DNA from: Chitinophaga sp.
Lineage (GTDB): Bacteria > Bacteroidota > Bacteroidia > Chitinophagales > Chitinophagaceae
Length of the DNA stretch: 64,000 nt
Assembly (NCBI RefSeq): GCF_019236475.1
Contig: NZ_JAFAIX010000012.1
Coordinates: forward strand, 868,001-932,000
Direction: 5' to 3'
The notes beneath the pieces were generated by a model. That model made no database searches, was not told the origin of the DNA, and worked only from the letters and a program-made list of their open reading frames with translations. Made by a program: the position numbers and the translations under genes. This document shows positions 1 through 7,690 of the stretch, in pieces (positions within the stretch are counted from its first letter, which is position 1; every line of letters starts with the position of its first letter).

Positions 1-1062
1 GGATAATAATACAAATGCAAATTCTCCAATATCACAGAGTGCGAAAGAAAACAACAAATTCTGATCTGTACTTAACTTGAACACCTTACCTAATCCTAGT
101 AGAATGAGGGCTTTGATCGCCATCAATCCTAATACCAGCCCGAATATGGTCCAGGGCTGTTCCATAATCAGTGCAAAGTCGATGGAGGCGCCAACTGCAA
201 TGAAGAAAAGCCCCAGCAGTAAACCTTTGAACGGTTCAATATCGCTTTCCAGTTCATGACGATATTCACTATTCGCCAATACTACCCCGCCCAGAAACGC
301 GCCAAGAGCGGAACTGAGACCTACCAGGTTCATCAGTACAGCAATGGCTACTACCATCAACAAAGCAGTGGCGGTGAATAATTCCCGGACACGCGTGCGA
401 GCAATGATATGCATGATGGGCCTTACCAAATATCGTCCAGCAACGATGATGGCTATCACTGCTCCCAGTACTACGAGCGTTTGTCCCCAAGCTGGCAGGT
501 TATCTCGCAACGAATGCCCAGTATTATCCGTAGCGACGGCATTTGCCGCCAACAACGGAAAGATGGCCAACATAGGGATAACCGCAATATCCTGGAAAAG
601 CAATACGGCAAAGGAGCTTTGTCCGGCTGCCGTGGGCATCCACCCCTTTTCGTTGAGCGTTTGTAGCACTATTGCGGTGGAGGATAACGACATAATCATA
701 CCTATGGCGAAAGCAGCGCTTAGTGGTACTTTCAATAGCAATGCGGCACCAGCAATAGCGGCGGTACTCAACACTACCTGTAAGCCTCCAAGCCCGAGTA
801 TGGCGGATCGGAGGCGCCACAGCAAGGCGGGCTCCAGCTCCATCCCAATCAGGAATAACATCATTACCACCCCAAATTCCGCGAAGTGCATGATGTCTTC
901 CCCTTCTTTTCCTATAAAACCAGCTACTGAAGGCCCAATGATAACACCGGCGAGCAGATAGCCCAGCACTGCGCCCAATCCCATTTTCTTTGCCAATGGT
1001 ACAAATAGAATGGCCGATGCCAAGTATACCATCGCCTGAAAAAGTAACGAATGCTGATCCAT
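1..1062 (-). CDS. Kef-type (CPA2) K+/H+ antiporter, 3' part missing
   Basis: My own minus-strand translation from ATG at 1062 stays open to the window edge (354 codons), so the C-terminal part is missing. The protein starts MDQHSLLFQAMVYLASAILF and has a run of hydrophobic helices. It carries the CPA2 signatures GAVLGYLLAGVIIGP, MMLFLIGMELEP, SLSSTAIVLQTL and LFQDIAVIPMLA, which define the KefB/KefC family of K+ efflux antiporters. Any RCK/TrkA-N regulatory domain would lie beyond the edge, so I cannot tell KefB/C-like from simpler CPA2 antiporters. The start lies 1 nt after the stop of the KefF-like gene, so translational coupling is likely. A KefF-type ancillary flavoprotein next door supports a glutathione- or quinone-linked K+ efflux role. 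Confidence 0.9.
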   Translation of the reverse strand, partial: MDQHSLLFQAMVYLASAILFVPLAKKMGLGAVLGYLLAGVIIGPSVAGFIGKEGEDIMHFAEFGVVMMLFLIGMELEPALLWRLRSAILGLGGLQVVLSTAAIAGAALLLKVPLSAAFAIGMIMSLSSTAIVLQTLNEKGWMPTAAGQSSFAVLLFQDIAVIPMLAIFPLLAANAVATDNTGHSLRDNLPAWGQTLVVLGAVIAIIVAGRYLVRPIMHIIARTRVRELFTATALLMVVAIAVLMNLVGLSSALGAFLGGVVLANSEYRHELESDIEPFKGLLLGLFFIAVGASIDFALIMEQPWTIFGLVLGLMAIKALILLGLGKVFKLSTDQNLLFSFALCDIGEFAFVLLS

Positions 1063-1063
1063 A

Positions 1064-1669
1064 TTATGCGTTTTGAATAGGTTCCTGTATAAGTTCGTTG
1101 AGATCCTGAATACTGTTGAGGGTATTCACATCAAAATCCGGCGATTTTAATTTTTCTAATACCGACTTCAATCGCTGTACTTCCGCCAGGATATCGGATT
1201 TATCCATACGATGTACGCCGTAAATGACATATGGAGAAACATAATGCATATTACAGAGTATCGCCGTTTGCGTGAATGGGAGTAAAAACTGCTGCAAGGG
1301 GTATCCGTGTCTCCCGCCTTTCCTATACTCTAACTCCCGACTACCAGCAGAAATAATATTGGACATATATTTCCCTTTTAACGCATTACCGGTATGTCCG
1401 TATGCCCACCCATGTTCCAGTACCAGGTCCTGCCACTGGCGAACAATGGCTGGGGCGTTGTACCAATACATCGGATGCTGCATCAGGATGATATCATGCT
1501 TGGAAAGTAATTCTTGCTCACGCGCTACATTCACGTCCAGATCTGGATAACGTTCATACAGATCGTTGAAAGTGATGCCAGGCATGCTTTTAATCATGGG
1601 AACCAGATGGGCATGCATCCTGGATTTCTCCAGGGCTGGGTGTGCAAAATTGATGAGTACACGGGCCAT
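1064..1669 (-). CDS. KefF-like NAD(P)H:quinone oxidoreductase (flavodoxin fold)
   Basis: This 201-residue protein has the flavodoxin-like fold of the NQO2/KefF/KefG family. It starts MARVLINFAHPALEKSRMH, typical of the FMN/FAD phosphate loop, and contains the family motif ILMQHPMYWYNAPAIVRQW and LEHGWAYG (about residues 61-92). In E. coli, KefF and KefG bind KefC and KefB and are needed for full efflux activity. Here the gene directly precedes the Kef antiporter, with one base between stop and start, which supports the same partnership. It starts 20 nt after the ClC gene on the same strand and is probably in one transcript with it. The enzymatic substrate is not visible from sequence. Confidence 0.85.
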   Translation of the reverse strand: MARVLINFAHPALEKSRMHAHLVPMIKSMPGITFNDLYERYPDLDVNVAREQELLSKHDIILMQHPMYWYNAPAIVRQWQDLVLEHGWAYGHTGNALKGKYMSNIISAGSRELEYRKGGRHGYPLQQFLLPFTQTAILCNMHYVSPYVIYGVHRMDKSDILAEVQRLKSVLEKLKSPDFDVNTLNSIQDLNELIQEPIQNA

Positions 1670-1689
1670 ACGAGGCGAAAATTTTGAAT

Positions 1690-3540
1690 TTATATCTCAG
1701 AATATTCTTGCAACAATTTACGGTATTGGTTGAGTATTCTGGATTTGGAGATCATCCCCAACAGTTTTTTATCCTTTACTACTGGCAGGTGCCAAGCATT
1801 CACAGCATCAAATTTCTTAATCACCACTTCAATATTATCATCGATGTCTACCACGACAGGCGGCGCTTTCATGAGTTGCCGCACATTCATGGTATCATAC
1901 AGATCAGGATTAAACATGATAGGTCTGATATTATCCAATGCAATGAGTCCTTCAAAATTCCCTTTGTCATTGACTACCGCGATATTGCTACTGTCGCCCA
2001 CCTTGATGAGGTCAATTAGTTGTCGCAGTGGCGCATTTTTAGAAATGGCTTGTATATCTGTTTCTAGGATATCTTCCATTCTAATGAGTGACAAAATGTT
2101 TTTATCGTGGGCGCGGGTGAATACTTTTCCTTCTTCGGCCAGTGCTTTGAGTTCCGGCGATATAGGTGAAAACCATTTGCCGATCAGGTAAGATACTGTG
2201 GCCACTATCATCAACGGAATAAATAGATCATATCCGGAGCTGGACTCTGCAATGAGGAAAATCGCGGTCAGCGGGGCATACATCACACCGCTCATTACAC
2301 CGGCCATACCTACCAGTACAAGATTAGTAACCGGAACATCTATAAAGCCGAGCTGCCCACAGAGTAGTGCAAAGAAATATCCCAGGAATCCGCCTGCAAA
2401 CAGGGATGGTGCGAAATTACCACCATTACCGCCACTTTGGATGGTGATGGCGCTGGCAAATGCTTTAAAGAGACATATAACCCCCGTGAAGATCAGCAAC
2501 ATTTGGCTTTGAGCGGGGATATAGCGAAAGAAACTGTTCTGTAAAATCGTTTCTCCGTGTCCGTTAGCCAGGGCTTTCACGTCAGTATAACCTTCGCCGA
2601 ATAGTGGTGGCATGGCTACGCAAAGTATAGAAACGATTATTCCCCCAAGGATAGCCCTGCGAATAGCACTCCATTTCAGTCCATGGAAAAAATGTTCTAC
2701 TTTTTGTGAAACGACTACATAATAACGGGCATAAAAGCCGCACAATAAACTCAATAGGATATAAAAAGGTACATTATGGTAGTTAAAAGCAGAGCGGGAT
2801 TGAAAGTGAAATAATACATCCTCCTGCATAATGATTTTAGAGAGTAAGCTACCGCAGACGGCAGCCACTATCAACGGCATAAAGTCCGAAAATACAACGC
2901 CAGTGAGCAAAATCTCAAACGCGAACATCATGCCGGCAATGGGCGCATTAAATGCAGATGCAATACCCGCAGTGGCGCCAGCCGCTAACAACAGGGTTCG
3001 TTCCTTATAGGGCAGATGATAATTCCTGGCATAATTGGAGCCCAGCGCGGCTCCTGTTACGGCAATGGGACTTTCCAATCCCGCTGAACCTCCCAATCCC
3101 ACAGTAATAGCGCTCTGTAATACCTGGGAATACATTTTTACGGGTGGAATCAAACTGGAGTTCTGTGCGATCTCATGGAGAATAGCAGGAATCCCTTTGC
3201 GAGACTGCCCTTTAAAAAACACTACTACAATGATAGTGGTCAAAACTATACCCAGAAAGGGAAAGATCGCGTAGAAAAATACCTGTGTATTGAAATGAAC
3301 TTTATTTGTAATAACATAGTGGATATAGTGGACCAGCATTTTCAGCACAACGCCCGCCATACCTGCACCACATCCTACGAGTATACCTGAAAGAAGCAAA
3401 AACTGATTCCTGGAAAGCTTGCTATGCAGCCAATGAATGACGATCTCATAACTTCTGGCTTTCTTTAAACTGTACGTCTCAAAATCCCGCTTGAATTTAA
3501 AAAAGCCGTGATATTTCCGGAGATGGTTAAACTGACTCAT
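1690..3540 (-). CDS. ClC-family chloride channel/transporter with C-terminal CBS pair
   Basis: This 616-residue membrane protein has the ClC selectivity motifs. GGSAGLESP at about residues 150-158 places a glutamate (E156) at the gating position, and GGNGGNFAPSLFAGGFLG matches the GGxFxP region. The last 130 residues or so form two CBS-like repeats (for example SSNIAVVNDKGNFEGLIALD and DAVNAWHLPVVKDKKLLGMISKS), which in this family bind nucleotides and regulate flux. The retained gating glutamate is compatible with either H+/Cl- exchange or a gated channel. The gene lies 16 nt after the transglutaminase-like gene and 20 nt before the KefF-like gene, so it is likely part of the same minus-strand operon. 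A second ClC-type gene at 59942 lacks these intact motifs. Confidence 0.93.
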   Translation of the reverse strand: MSQFNHLRKYHGFFKFKRDFETYSLKKARSYEIVIHWLHSKLSRNQFLLLSGILVGCGAGMAGVVLKMLVHYIHYVITNKVHFNTQVFFYAIFPFLGIVLTTIIVVVFFKGQSRKGIPAILHEIAQNSSLIPPVKMYSQVLQSAITVGLGGSAGLESPIAVTGAALGSNYARNYHLPYKERTLLLAAGATAGIASAFNAPIAGMMFAFEILLTGVVFSDFMPLIVAAVCGSLLSKIIMQEDVLFHFQSRSAFNYHNVPFYILLSLLCGFYARYYVVVSQKVEHFFHGLKWSAIRRAILGGIIVSILCVAMPPLFGEGYTDVKALANGHGETILQNSFFRYIPAQSQMLLIFTGVICLFKAFASAITIQSGGNGGNFAPSLFAGGFLGYFFALLCGQLGFIDVPVTNLVLVGMAGVMSGVMYAPLTAIFLIAESSSGYDLFIPLMIVATVSYLIGKWFSPISPELKALAEEGKVFTRAHDKNILSLIRMEDILETDIQAISKNAPLRQLIDLIKVGDSSNIAVVNDKGNFEGLIALDNIRPIMFNPDLYDTMNVRQLMKAPPVVVDIDDNIEVVIKKFDAVNAWHLPVVKDKKLLGMISKSRILNQYRKLLQEYSEI

Positions 3541-3556
3541 ACCGCAAATTTAGGCA

Positions 3557-4465
3557 TCAGAGCTCAATGAGGGCATAAACTTTATCATTCATATATGGGC
3601 CGCCGGGATGATTAGCGGTATAATCTAGGTTGATCCAGTACTCGCCTTTTAGCTCGTGGTAGTATATTTCTTTAATCGGCGGCTTCGGAAAAAACAGGAT
3701 AATGACCTGTTTGGCGACCTCAAACTCCTCTTTATTACCACAATACAATTCCGGGTAAGCATGCCCTTTGATGAGTACAATCCTGGTTCTAGCCCCGATT
3801 GACTGCAAACAGGAAGTCATCAGGAGGGAATGGTCATCACAGTCACCGCCCAGTCCGTTTTGAATGGTTTCCTGTGGCGTGGCGAAATATTCATCCCTTC
3901 TGGAGTCTAGTACATATTTGAAATGGCTGTTGATATACCGGAAAAGTGACAAAAAACGCACGATTTTGCCATATTTGAAGAAATAGGCATCATAATAATC
4001 GAGACTATGTTGAACGGAAAAATTGCGGACAATGGAATCATTGTAGTTAATCTTTTCTCTCAACCCGCGAACGGTTTTATCGCGGTAGCTCTCTACCCTT
4101 CTAGGGTACAAACTGAGGATATCCAGTTGTTTGCTGTCTTTTGCGCCCCAGTTGCCTTGTACCATCCCTTTATAGTCGCCGACCACGTTTTTGAGCGAAT
4201 ACCCTTCTACAGATCGATTTATGAACAGCGCACCACATACCAGGAGGAATGCGGGTACAATCAAGGGGCGGAAAATCCACCTGAGTAAGAATACGATGGC
4301 CAGACTGATAAGAGCGGCTACGATCAAGTCCACATGTAGGCCACCAGCCACAATGGGTGGTAAGAACCTGTTAATCACCGGGGCCAATATGCTAATGGTT
4401 AGCAAGCCCAGGAGATTGAATAGTAGGTGCTGAGAAAAAGAATATTTGCTTTCGTCAATTGCCAT
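3557..4465 (-). CDS. membrane-anchored transglutaminase-like protein
   Basis: This 302-residue protein has three or so N-terminal membrane helices (about residues 15-85) followed by a soluble transglutaminase/cysteine-protease-like domain. A full catalytic triad can be read: Cys209 in GLGGDCDDHS, His235 in GHAYPELYC and Asp281 in INLDYTA. Proteins of this superfamily act as peptidases or amidases or as cross-linking enzymes; the substrate is unknown here. It lies 26 nt after the NACHT ATPase gene and 16 nt before the ClC gene, on the same strand. The membrane topology suggests the catalytic domain follows the helices, but which side of the membrane it faces cannot be decided by eye. No close named family was recognised beyond the superfamily. 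Confidence 0.8.
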   Translation of the reverse strand: MAIDESKYSFSQHLLFNLLGLLTISILAPVINRFLPPIVAGGLHVDLIVAALISLAIVFLLRWIFRPLIVPAFLLVCGALFINRSVEGYSLKNVVGDYKGMVQGNWGAKDSKQLDILSLYPRRVESYRDKTVRGLREKINYNDSIVRNFSVQHSLDYYDAYFFKYGKIVRFLSLFRYINSHFKYVLDSRRDEYFATPQETIQNGLGGDCDDHSLLMTSCLQSIGARTRIVLIKGHAYPELYCGNKEEFEVAKQVIILFFPKPPIKEIYYHELKGEYWINLDYTANHPGGPYMNDKVYALIEL

Positions 4466-4491
4466 CTATGTTGCAAGAAAGCAAAAATCTA

Positions 4492-7098
4492 TCAGAATTT
4501 GCGTGCAAAATTCAGCGCTTCATGCTTAAAGGACGTGTTTGCTTTAATGCTATCTATTTGTGATTGAGTATCTGCGATTTTACCGGACATATTTAATTGT
4601 GTGTACAATTTCTTCAGCAGGTTTAGATTTCGCAGTGCAATGACCTTAAAATCCAATTTTTGCGCGGTTTCAACAGCATTTTCAGCGGTACGGAGTGCGC
4701 GCATGAGGTCTTGCTCTTTATAATAGTAATCGGCAGAAATCATTTTCTGCAAAGATTCTACGTATTTACTAGCAAAGTAATTAGCCGAATAGTTTTTCAG
4801 CACTTTATCTGTGTGGCGACAGAGTCTTTCTGCTTTTTCCATATCTCCGAGTCTGGCCAAAGCATGTGTTTGCCAACAGAGTAACTGGAGCCGGAAGGAG
4901 TCTGTTTTGCGGTGCACCAATGACGGGTAGGTATCGAATATCTGGCGAGTAAACTGCAGCAGATGATCAAAATCTTCCAGTAAAGAGAGGGCATAGCCCA
5001 TATTGCGGATAACGATTTCCTGGGGAATGCTGGTGGAACAAACTTGTTTACTGGCGGCGGCTTGGAGGTAATGCGGATAATTATATATTTTTTGCAATAC
5101 CTGTTCGTCTACGATGCCAAATTTCATACGCTCATAAATAAACAGGAGGATTTCATGAGGAGTGACCCACAGTTCATCTTCCAGTTCTTCTGGTGCATAT
5201 ATTTTCTTAATTGCCAGTAGGTGCGCTTCACATTCTTCTGCTTCCAGTTGGAGCAGGGAAATGGTGAAGAGCATACTGCGTATTTTCAGTTTATCTTCCT
5301 TGGTATCAGCCAATGGTAATAGTGCCCATAGTACTTTTTTCTTCCGGAAGTGGATAAACTCGTCGTTAATAAAGGTGCTGATCGGGTTCTTTTTAAAGAA
5401 GCCAGCAGGGAAAATGGATCTCAGTTCCATTTGATCGTTACCATCCAGTTGATAATGGAGAACGAGATATTCCAGGAGATGCGATTTTTCTATCAAAGAC
5501 AGTGGCAGATGCAGCATCTTCAGGATGCCATCTGTTTGTTTGTGATTGATCGCGAAGCGCAGTAACCATTTGAACACACCTACCCTATATGGGGAAGATG
5601 GCAGGTAAGATGCGATTTCCTGTAATACCGGTTCGTTTACTTGCTGACTCGTTTTCTGGAGGTAATGCATCGCCACAAAGTATTCCAGGAGGAATACGTG
5701 TGCAAAGCGCACTTTCACATGATACATAATTTCCTGGCTAAGATTTTCTTCTACGAGGATGTTATCCGCGAGGAGTTCCTTGTATGCCGGGAACAGTTCT
5801 GAGTTTTGGTCCAGCAGTTCCAGTTTTTCCACATACATACCATTTCTTCCCAAATCTAGGAGGGAGAGCAGGCGTTGTATAATTTTGATTTTAAAGGTGC
5901 TGGTAGGTGAAATGAATACTTTATTCTGTACAAATCTGGAAATGATTTCATACAGACTTAAATTCTCATCTACAAAAGAGGTTTTTGGGTCAGGGTTCAA
6001 CTGACAGAATAATTGTAGATAGTATGGATGTCTAAGTTTCTGAAGGAATGTTTCAGAGAACTGGTTAATAATATCTATCGGGTAATCGTGTCGTTCAAGA
6101 ACGGTTTTGATTTCCTGGTCGTTGAGTTGTTTAACGTTGATATTGGTTTCTTCATCCATTTCGGAGCCAACGTACCAGTAGCGGCGGAAAGCCGCATAGT
6201 CATTCGGGCGCTGAAACAGTTCATTCCAGGTACTACTTCTGATAGAGAGGATGACTTTAATCCAAGGGAATTGATCGTTGGAGTAAATAAAGTCTTCCAA
6301 TTTGGAATATATCAGTCGTAATTTTTCTGCAGAGACGGCTATTTCATCGAAGCCGTCTATTATTAATATAAGACGCGAGCCCCTCTTTTCGAATTCGGAT
6401 GCAAAGTATTCGCGGAAATTTTCCCCGTTGCCGTGGTTGAGTTGATTATCCAACCAGGTGGAGAGGGAGAATCCTTTCAGGAGGAGACTTCCAGCGGCAT
6501 GAGCATGTATAAACCAGCAAACGTCTTCTCCGAATTTCGCTTGTTTATTATGCCAGAAATGGTCTGCCAGATGGACCAGGGAGATGCTTTTCCCCCATCC
6601 TGAAGGGGCAATCAATGCAGTAGCGGTATAATTGCTTTCCAGGAATTTCTCAATATGATTAATGATGTACTGTCGCTTGACCGTATTCTGGAAATTAATA
6701 CCAGAGCGGTTTTGCAGTGTCAACATCGTATAATGCGATACTGCAGAAGCTTTGGTTCTGAGTTCCGCCCATTTAGCTTCTTTCACTCCTCCGTTTACAG
6801 CGGCGGCCTGTGGATTATTTAGCATATAATGATGCTGCTGGAATGCCTCCCAGTCTTTATAATCACAGTATTGGGCCAGTGTATTTAAGGTGAATCGAGA
6901 GAAGCTGTGTTGGGCCACAGCAAAGCCAAACACTCTTTTAAGAGTGGTTTCACTGATTAATTGAGTTGTCTTTTCCAGTATGGACTGGCCGAGATGTTTA
7001 CATTCTCCTGGCGACATGACTTCTACCCCAAATTTCTGCAAAACTTCCTTTTGCAAGGTTAGAATAAAGTCATAGGATATATCTATCATAGGGGACAA
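4492..7098 (-). CDS. NACHT-type STAND P-loop ATPase with helical repeat C-terminus
   Basis: This 868-residue protein has three parts. Residues 1-100 form a helical domain with the segment TLKRVFGFAVAQHSFSRFTLNTLAQY, a type I have met at the N-terminus of Bacteroidota STAND-like proteins but cannot name. Residues 135-460 or so hold the NTPase: Walker A APSGWGKS (164-171), a Walker B of NACHT type, LILIIDGFDEI (243-253), and a sensor-like VILSIRSSTW (282-291). The rest is leucine-rich and helical, probably TPR-like or superhelical sensor repeats. NACHT STAND proteins are signal-sensing switches, and many bacterial ones act in phage defence. No recognisable effector domain is fused here. It heads the minus-strand cluster with the transglutaminase-like, ClC and Kef genes, which is why a trans-acting effector is worth considering. 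The defence role is inference only. Confidence 0.82.
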   Translation of the reverse strand: MSPMIDISYDFILTLQKEVLQKFGVEVMSPGECKHLGQSILEKTTQLISETTLKRVFGFAVAQHSFSRFTLNTLAQYCDYKDWEAFQQHHYMLNNPQAAAVNGGVKEAKWAELRTKASAVSHYTMLTLQNRSGINFQNTVKRQYIINHIEKFLESNYTATALIAPSGWGKSISLVHLADHFWHNKQAKFGEDVCWFIHAHAAGSLLLKGFSLSTWLDNQLNHGNGENFREYFASEFEKRGSRLILIIDGFDEIAVSAEKLRLIYSKLEDFIYSNDQFPWIKVILSIRSSTWNELFQRPNDYAAFRRYWYVGSEMDEETNINVKQLNDQEIKTVLERHDYPIDIINQFSETFLQKLRHPYYLQLFCQLNPDPKTSFVDENLSLYEIISRFVQNKVFISPTSTFKIKIIQRLLSLLDLGRNGMYVEKLELLDQNSELFPAYKELLADNILVEENLSQEIMYHVKVRFAHVFLLEYFVAMHYLQKTSQQVNEPVLQEIASYLPSSPYRVGVFKWLLRFAINHKQTDGILKMLHLPLSLIEKSHLLEYLVLHYQLDGNDQMELRSIFPAGFFKKNPISTFINDEFIHFRKKKVLWALLPLADTKEDKLKIRSMLFTISLLQLEAEECEAHLLAIKKIYAPEELEDELWVTPHEILLFIYERMKFGIVDEQVLQKIYNYPHYLQAAASKQVCSTSIPQEIVIRNMGYALSLLEDFDHLLQFTRQIFDTYPSLVHRKTDSFRLQLLCWQTHALARLGDMEKAERLCRHTDKVLKNYSANYFASKYVESLQKMISADYYYKEQDLMRALRTAENAVETAQKLDFKVIALRNLNLLKKLYTQLNMSGKIADTQSQIDSIKANTSFKHEALNFARKF

Positions 7099-7240
7099 TA
7101 ATGGATTATGGAATTTCGGTACAAAAGTTAATTACGTAGATATCAAACATTTAGATTTTGAGAAAGTTAAAATAAAGTTGAGAGGGATAGTCATGGAAAA
7201 ATGTTATGTATGTGTAATTGAATAATATGTCATCAAAACA

Positions 7241-7260
7241 ACTACCCAAACTTGGGTAGT
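7241..7260. promoter_or_regulatory. perfect 9-bp inverted repeat, putative operator
   Basis: The arms ACTACCCAA and TTGGGTAGT are exact reverse complements separated by two bases (AC). The site has no T-tract, so it does not look like a terminator. It lies 143 bp upstream of the NACHT start and 430 bp upstream of the surface-protein start. The symmetry is that of a dimeric regulator site; the regulator is unknown. Confidence 0.5.
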
Positions 7261-7437
7261 GTAGGTGTTAAGCTATTGTATTTCAATATAATAACATATA
7301 ATTTAATCTAGTTAACTCAATGGCTGCGATAGGAATTCAGTGAGGCTGATTTTTACTTAACTATTTGAAAAAAATATTTTAAAAAGATGTCAGCCCCTGC
7401 CCTAAAATGAATAAGACGACTCCCGAATTAATAAAAA

Positions 7438-7499
7438 TGAACAAAATGAACAGACTGAACAGAAAATGAACAAGCTGAACAGTTTTAAATTAATGAACA
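7438..7499 (+). repeat. array of six direct TGAACA hexamers
   Basis: TGAACA occurs at 7438, 7447, 7456, 7467, 7476 and 7494. The first five are spaced 9, 9, 11 and 9 bp, and the last is 18 bp on, giving a near-9-bp period. Flanks alternate between A-rich (AAAATGAACA) and GCTGAACAG/ACTGAACAG forms. The array lies just upstream of the possible promoter of the surface-protein gene. It is too short to be a CRISPR and may be a multi-site regulator target or simple slippage. Confidence 0.6.
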
Positions 7500-7690
7500 A
7501 AAAGACATATACATAAACCCAGAGAGACTTATACTTTCGCATAACGGATTGTCAAAATATATTCTTAGGCAGAAGGAATCCCAATTCAACCAGAATCCTA
7601 AGGCCCGTCATCATTATTCTTAACCGCTGCCTTCCCAAGAGTTTATTGTGTCAATAAACAAAGACTTCTTATTATCCAAATACTGATGCT

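Larger units (their letters stand above)
7099..7690. other. divergent intergenic region, NACHT gene / surface protein gene
   Basis: This 592-bp AT-rich region separates the minus-strand NACHT cluster from the plus-strand surface-protein locus. It holds a 20-bp palindrome (7241-7260) and an array of six TGAACA hexamers (7438-7499), listed separately. A sequence at about 7530-7540 (TATACTTTCGC) resembles a weak Bacteroidota -7 element for the surface-protein gene and would give a leader of roughly 145 nt. I found no convincing ORF or RNA gene in it. Confidence 0.6.

Noticed and set aside
344..961. 205-residue plus-strand frame at the left edge
   Set aside because: The minus strand reads as a Kef antiporter with all motifs through the same region, so this is its complement.
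4492..7098. Firm call of the NACHT protein as an anti-phage gene
   Set aside because: No effector domain, defence-island neighbour or mobile element is present. The motif evidence supports only a STAND/NACHT switch.
7438..7499. CRISPR-like array
   Set aside because: The repeats are only 6 bp at a 9-bp period with no unique spacers, and there are no cas genes.
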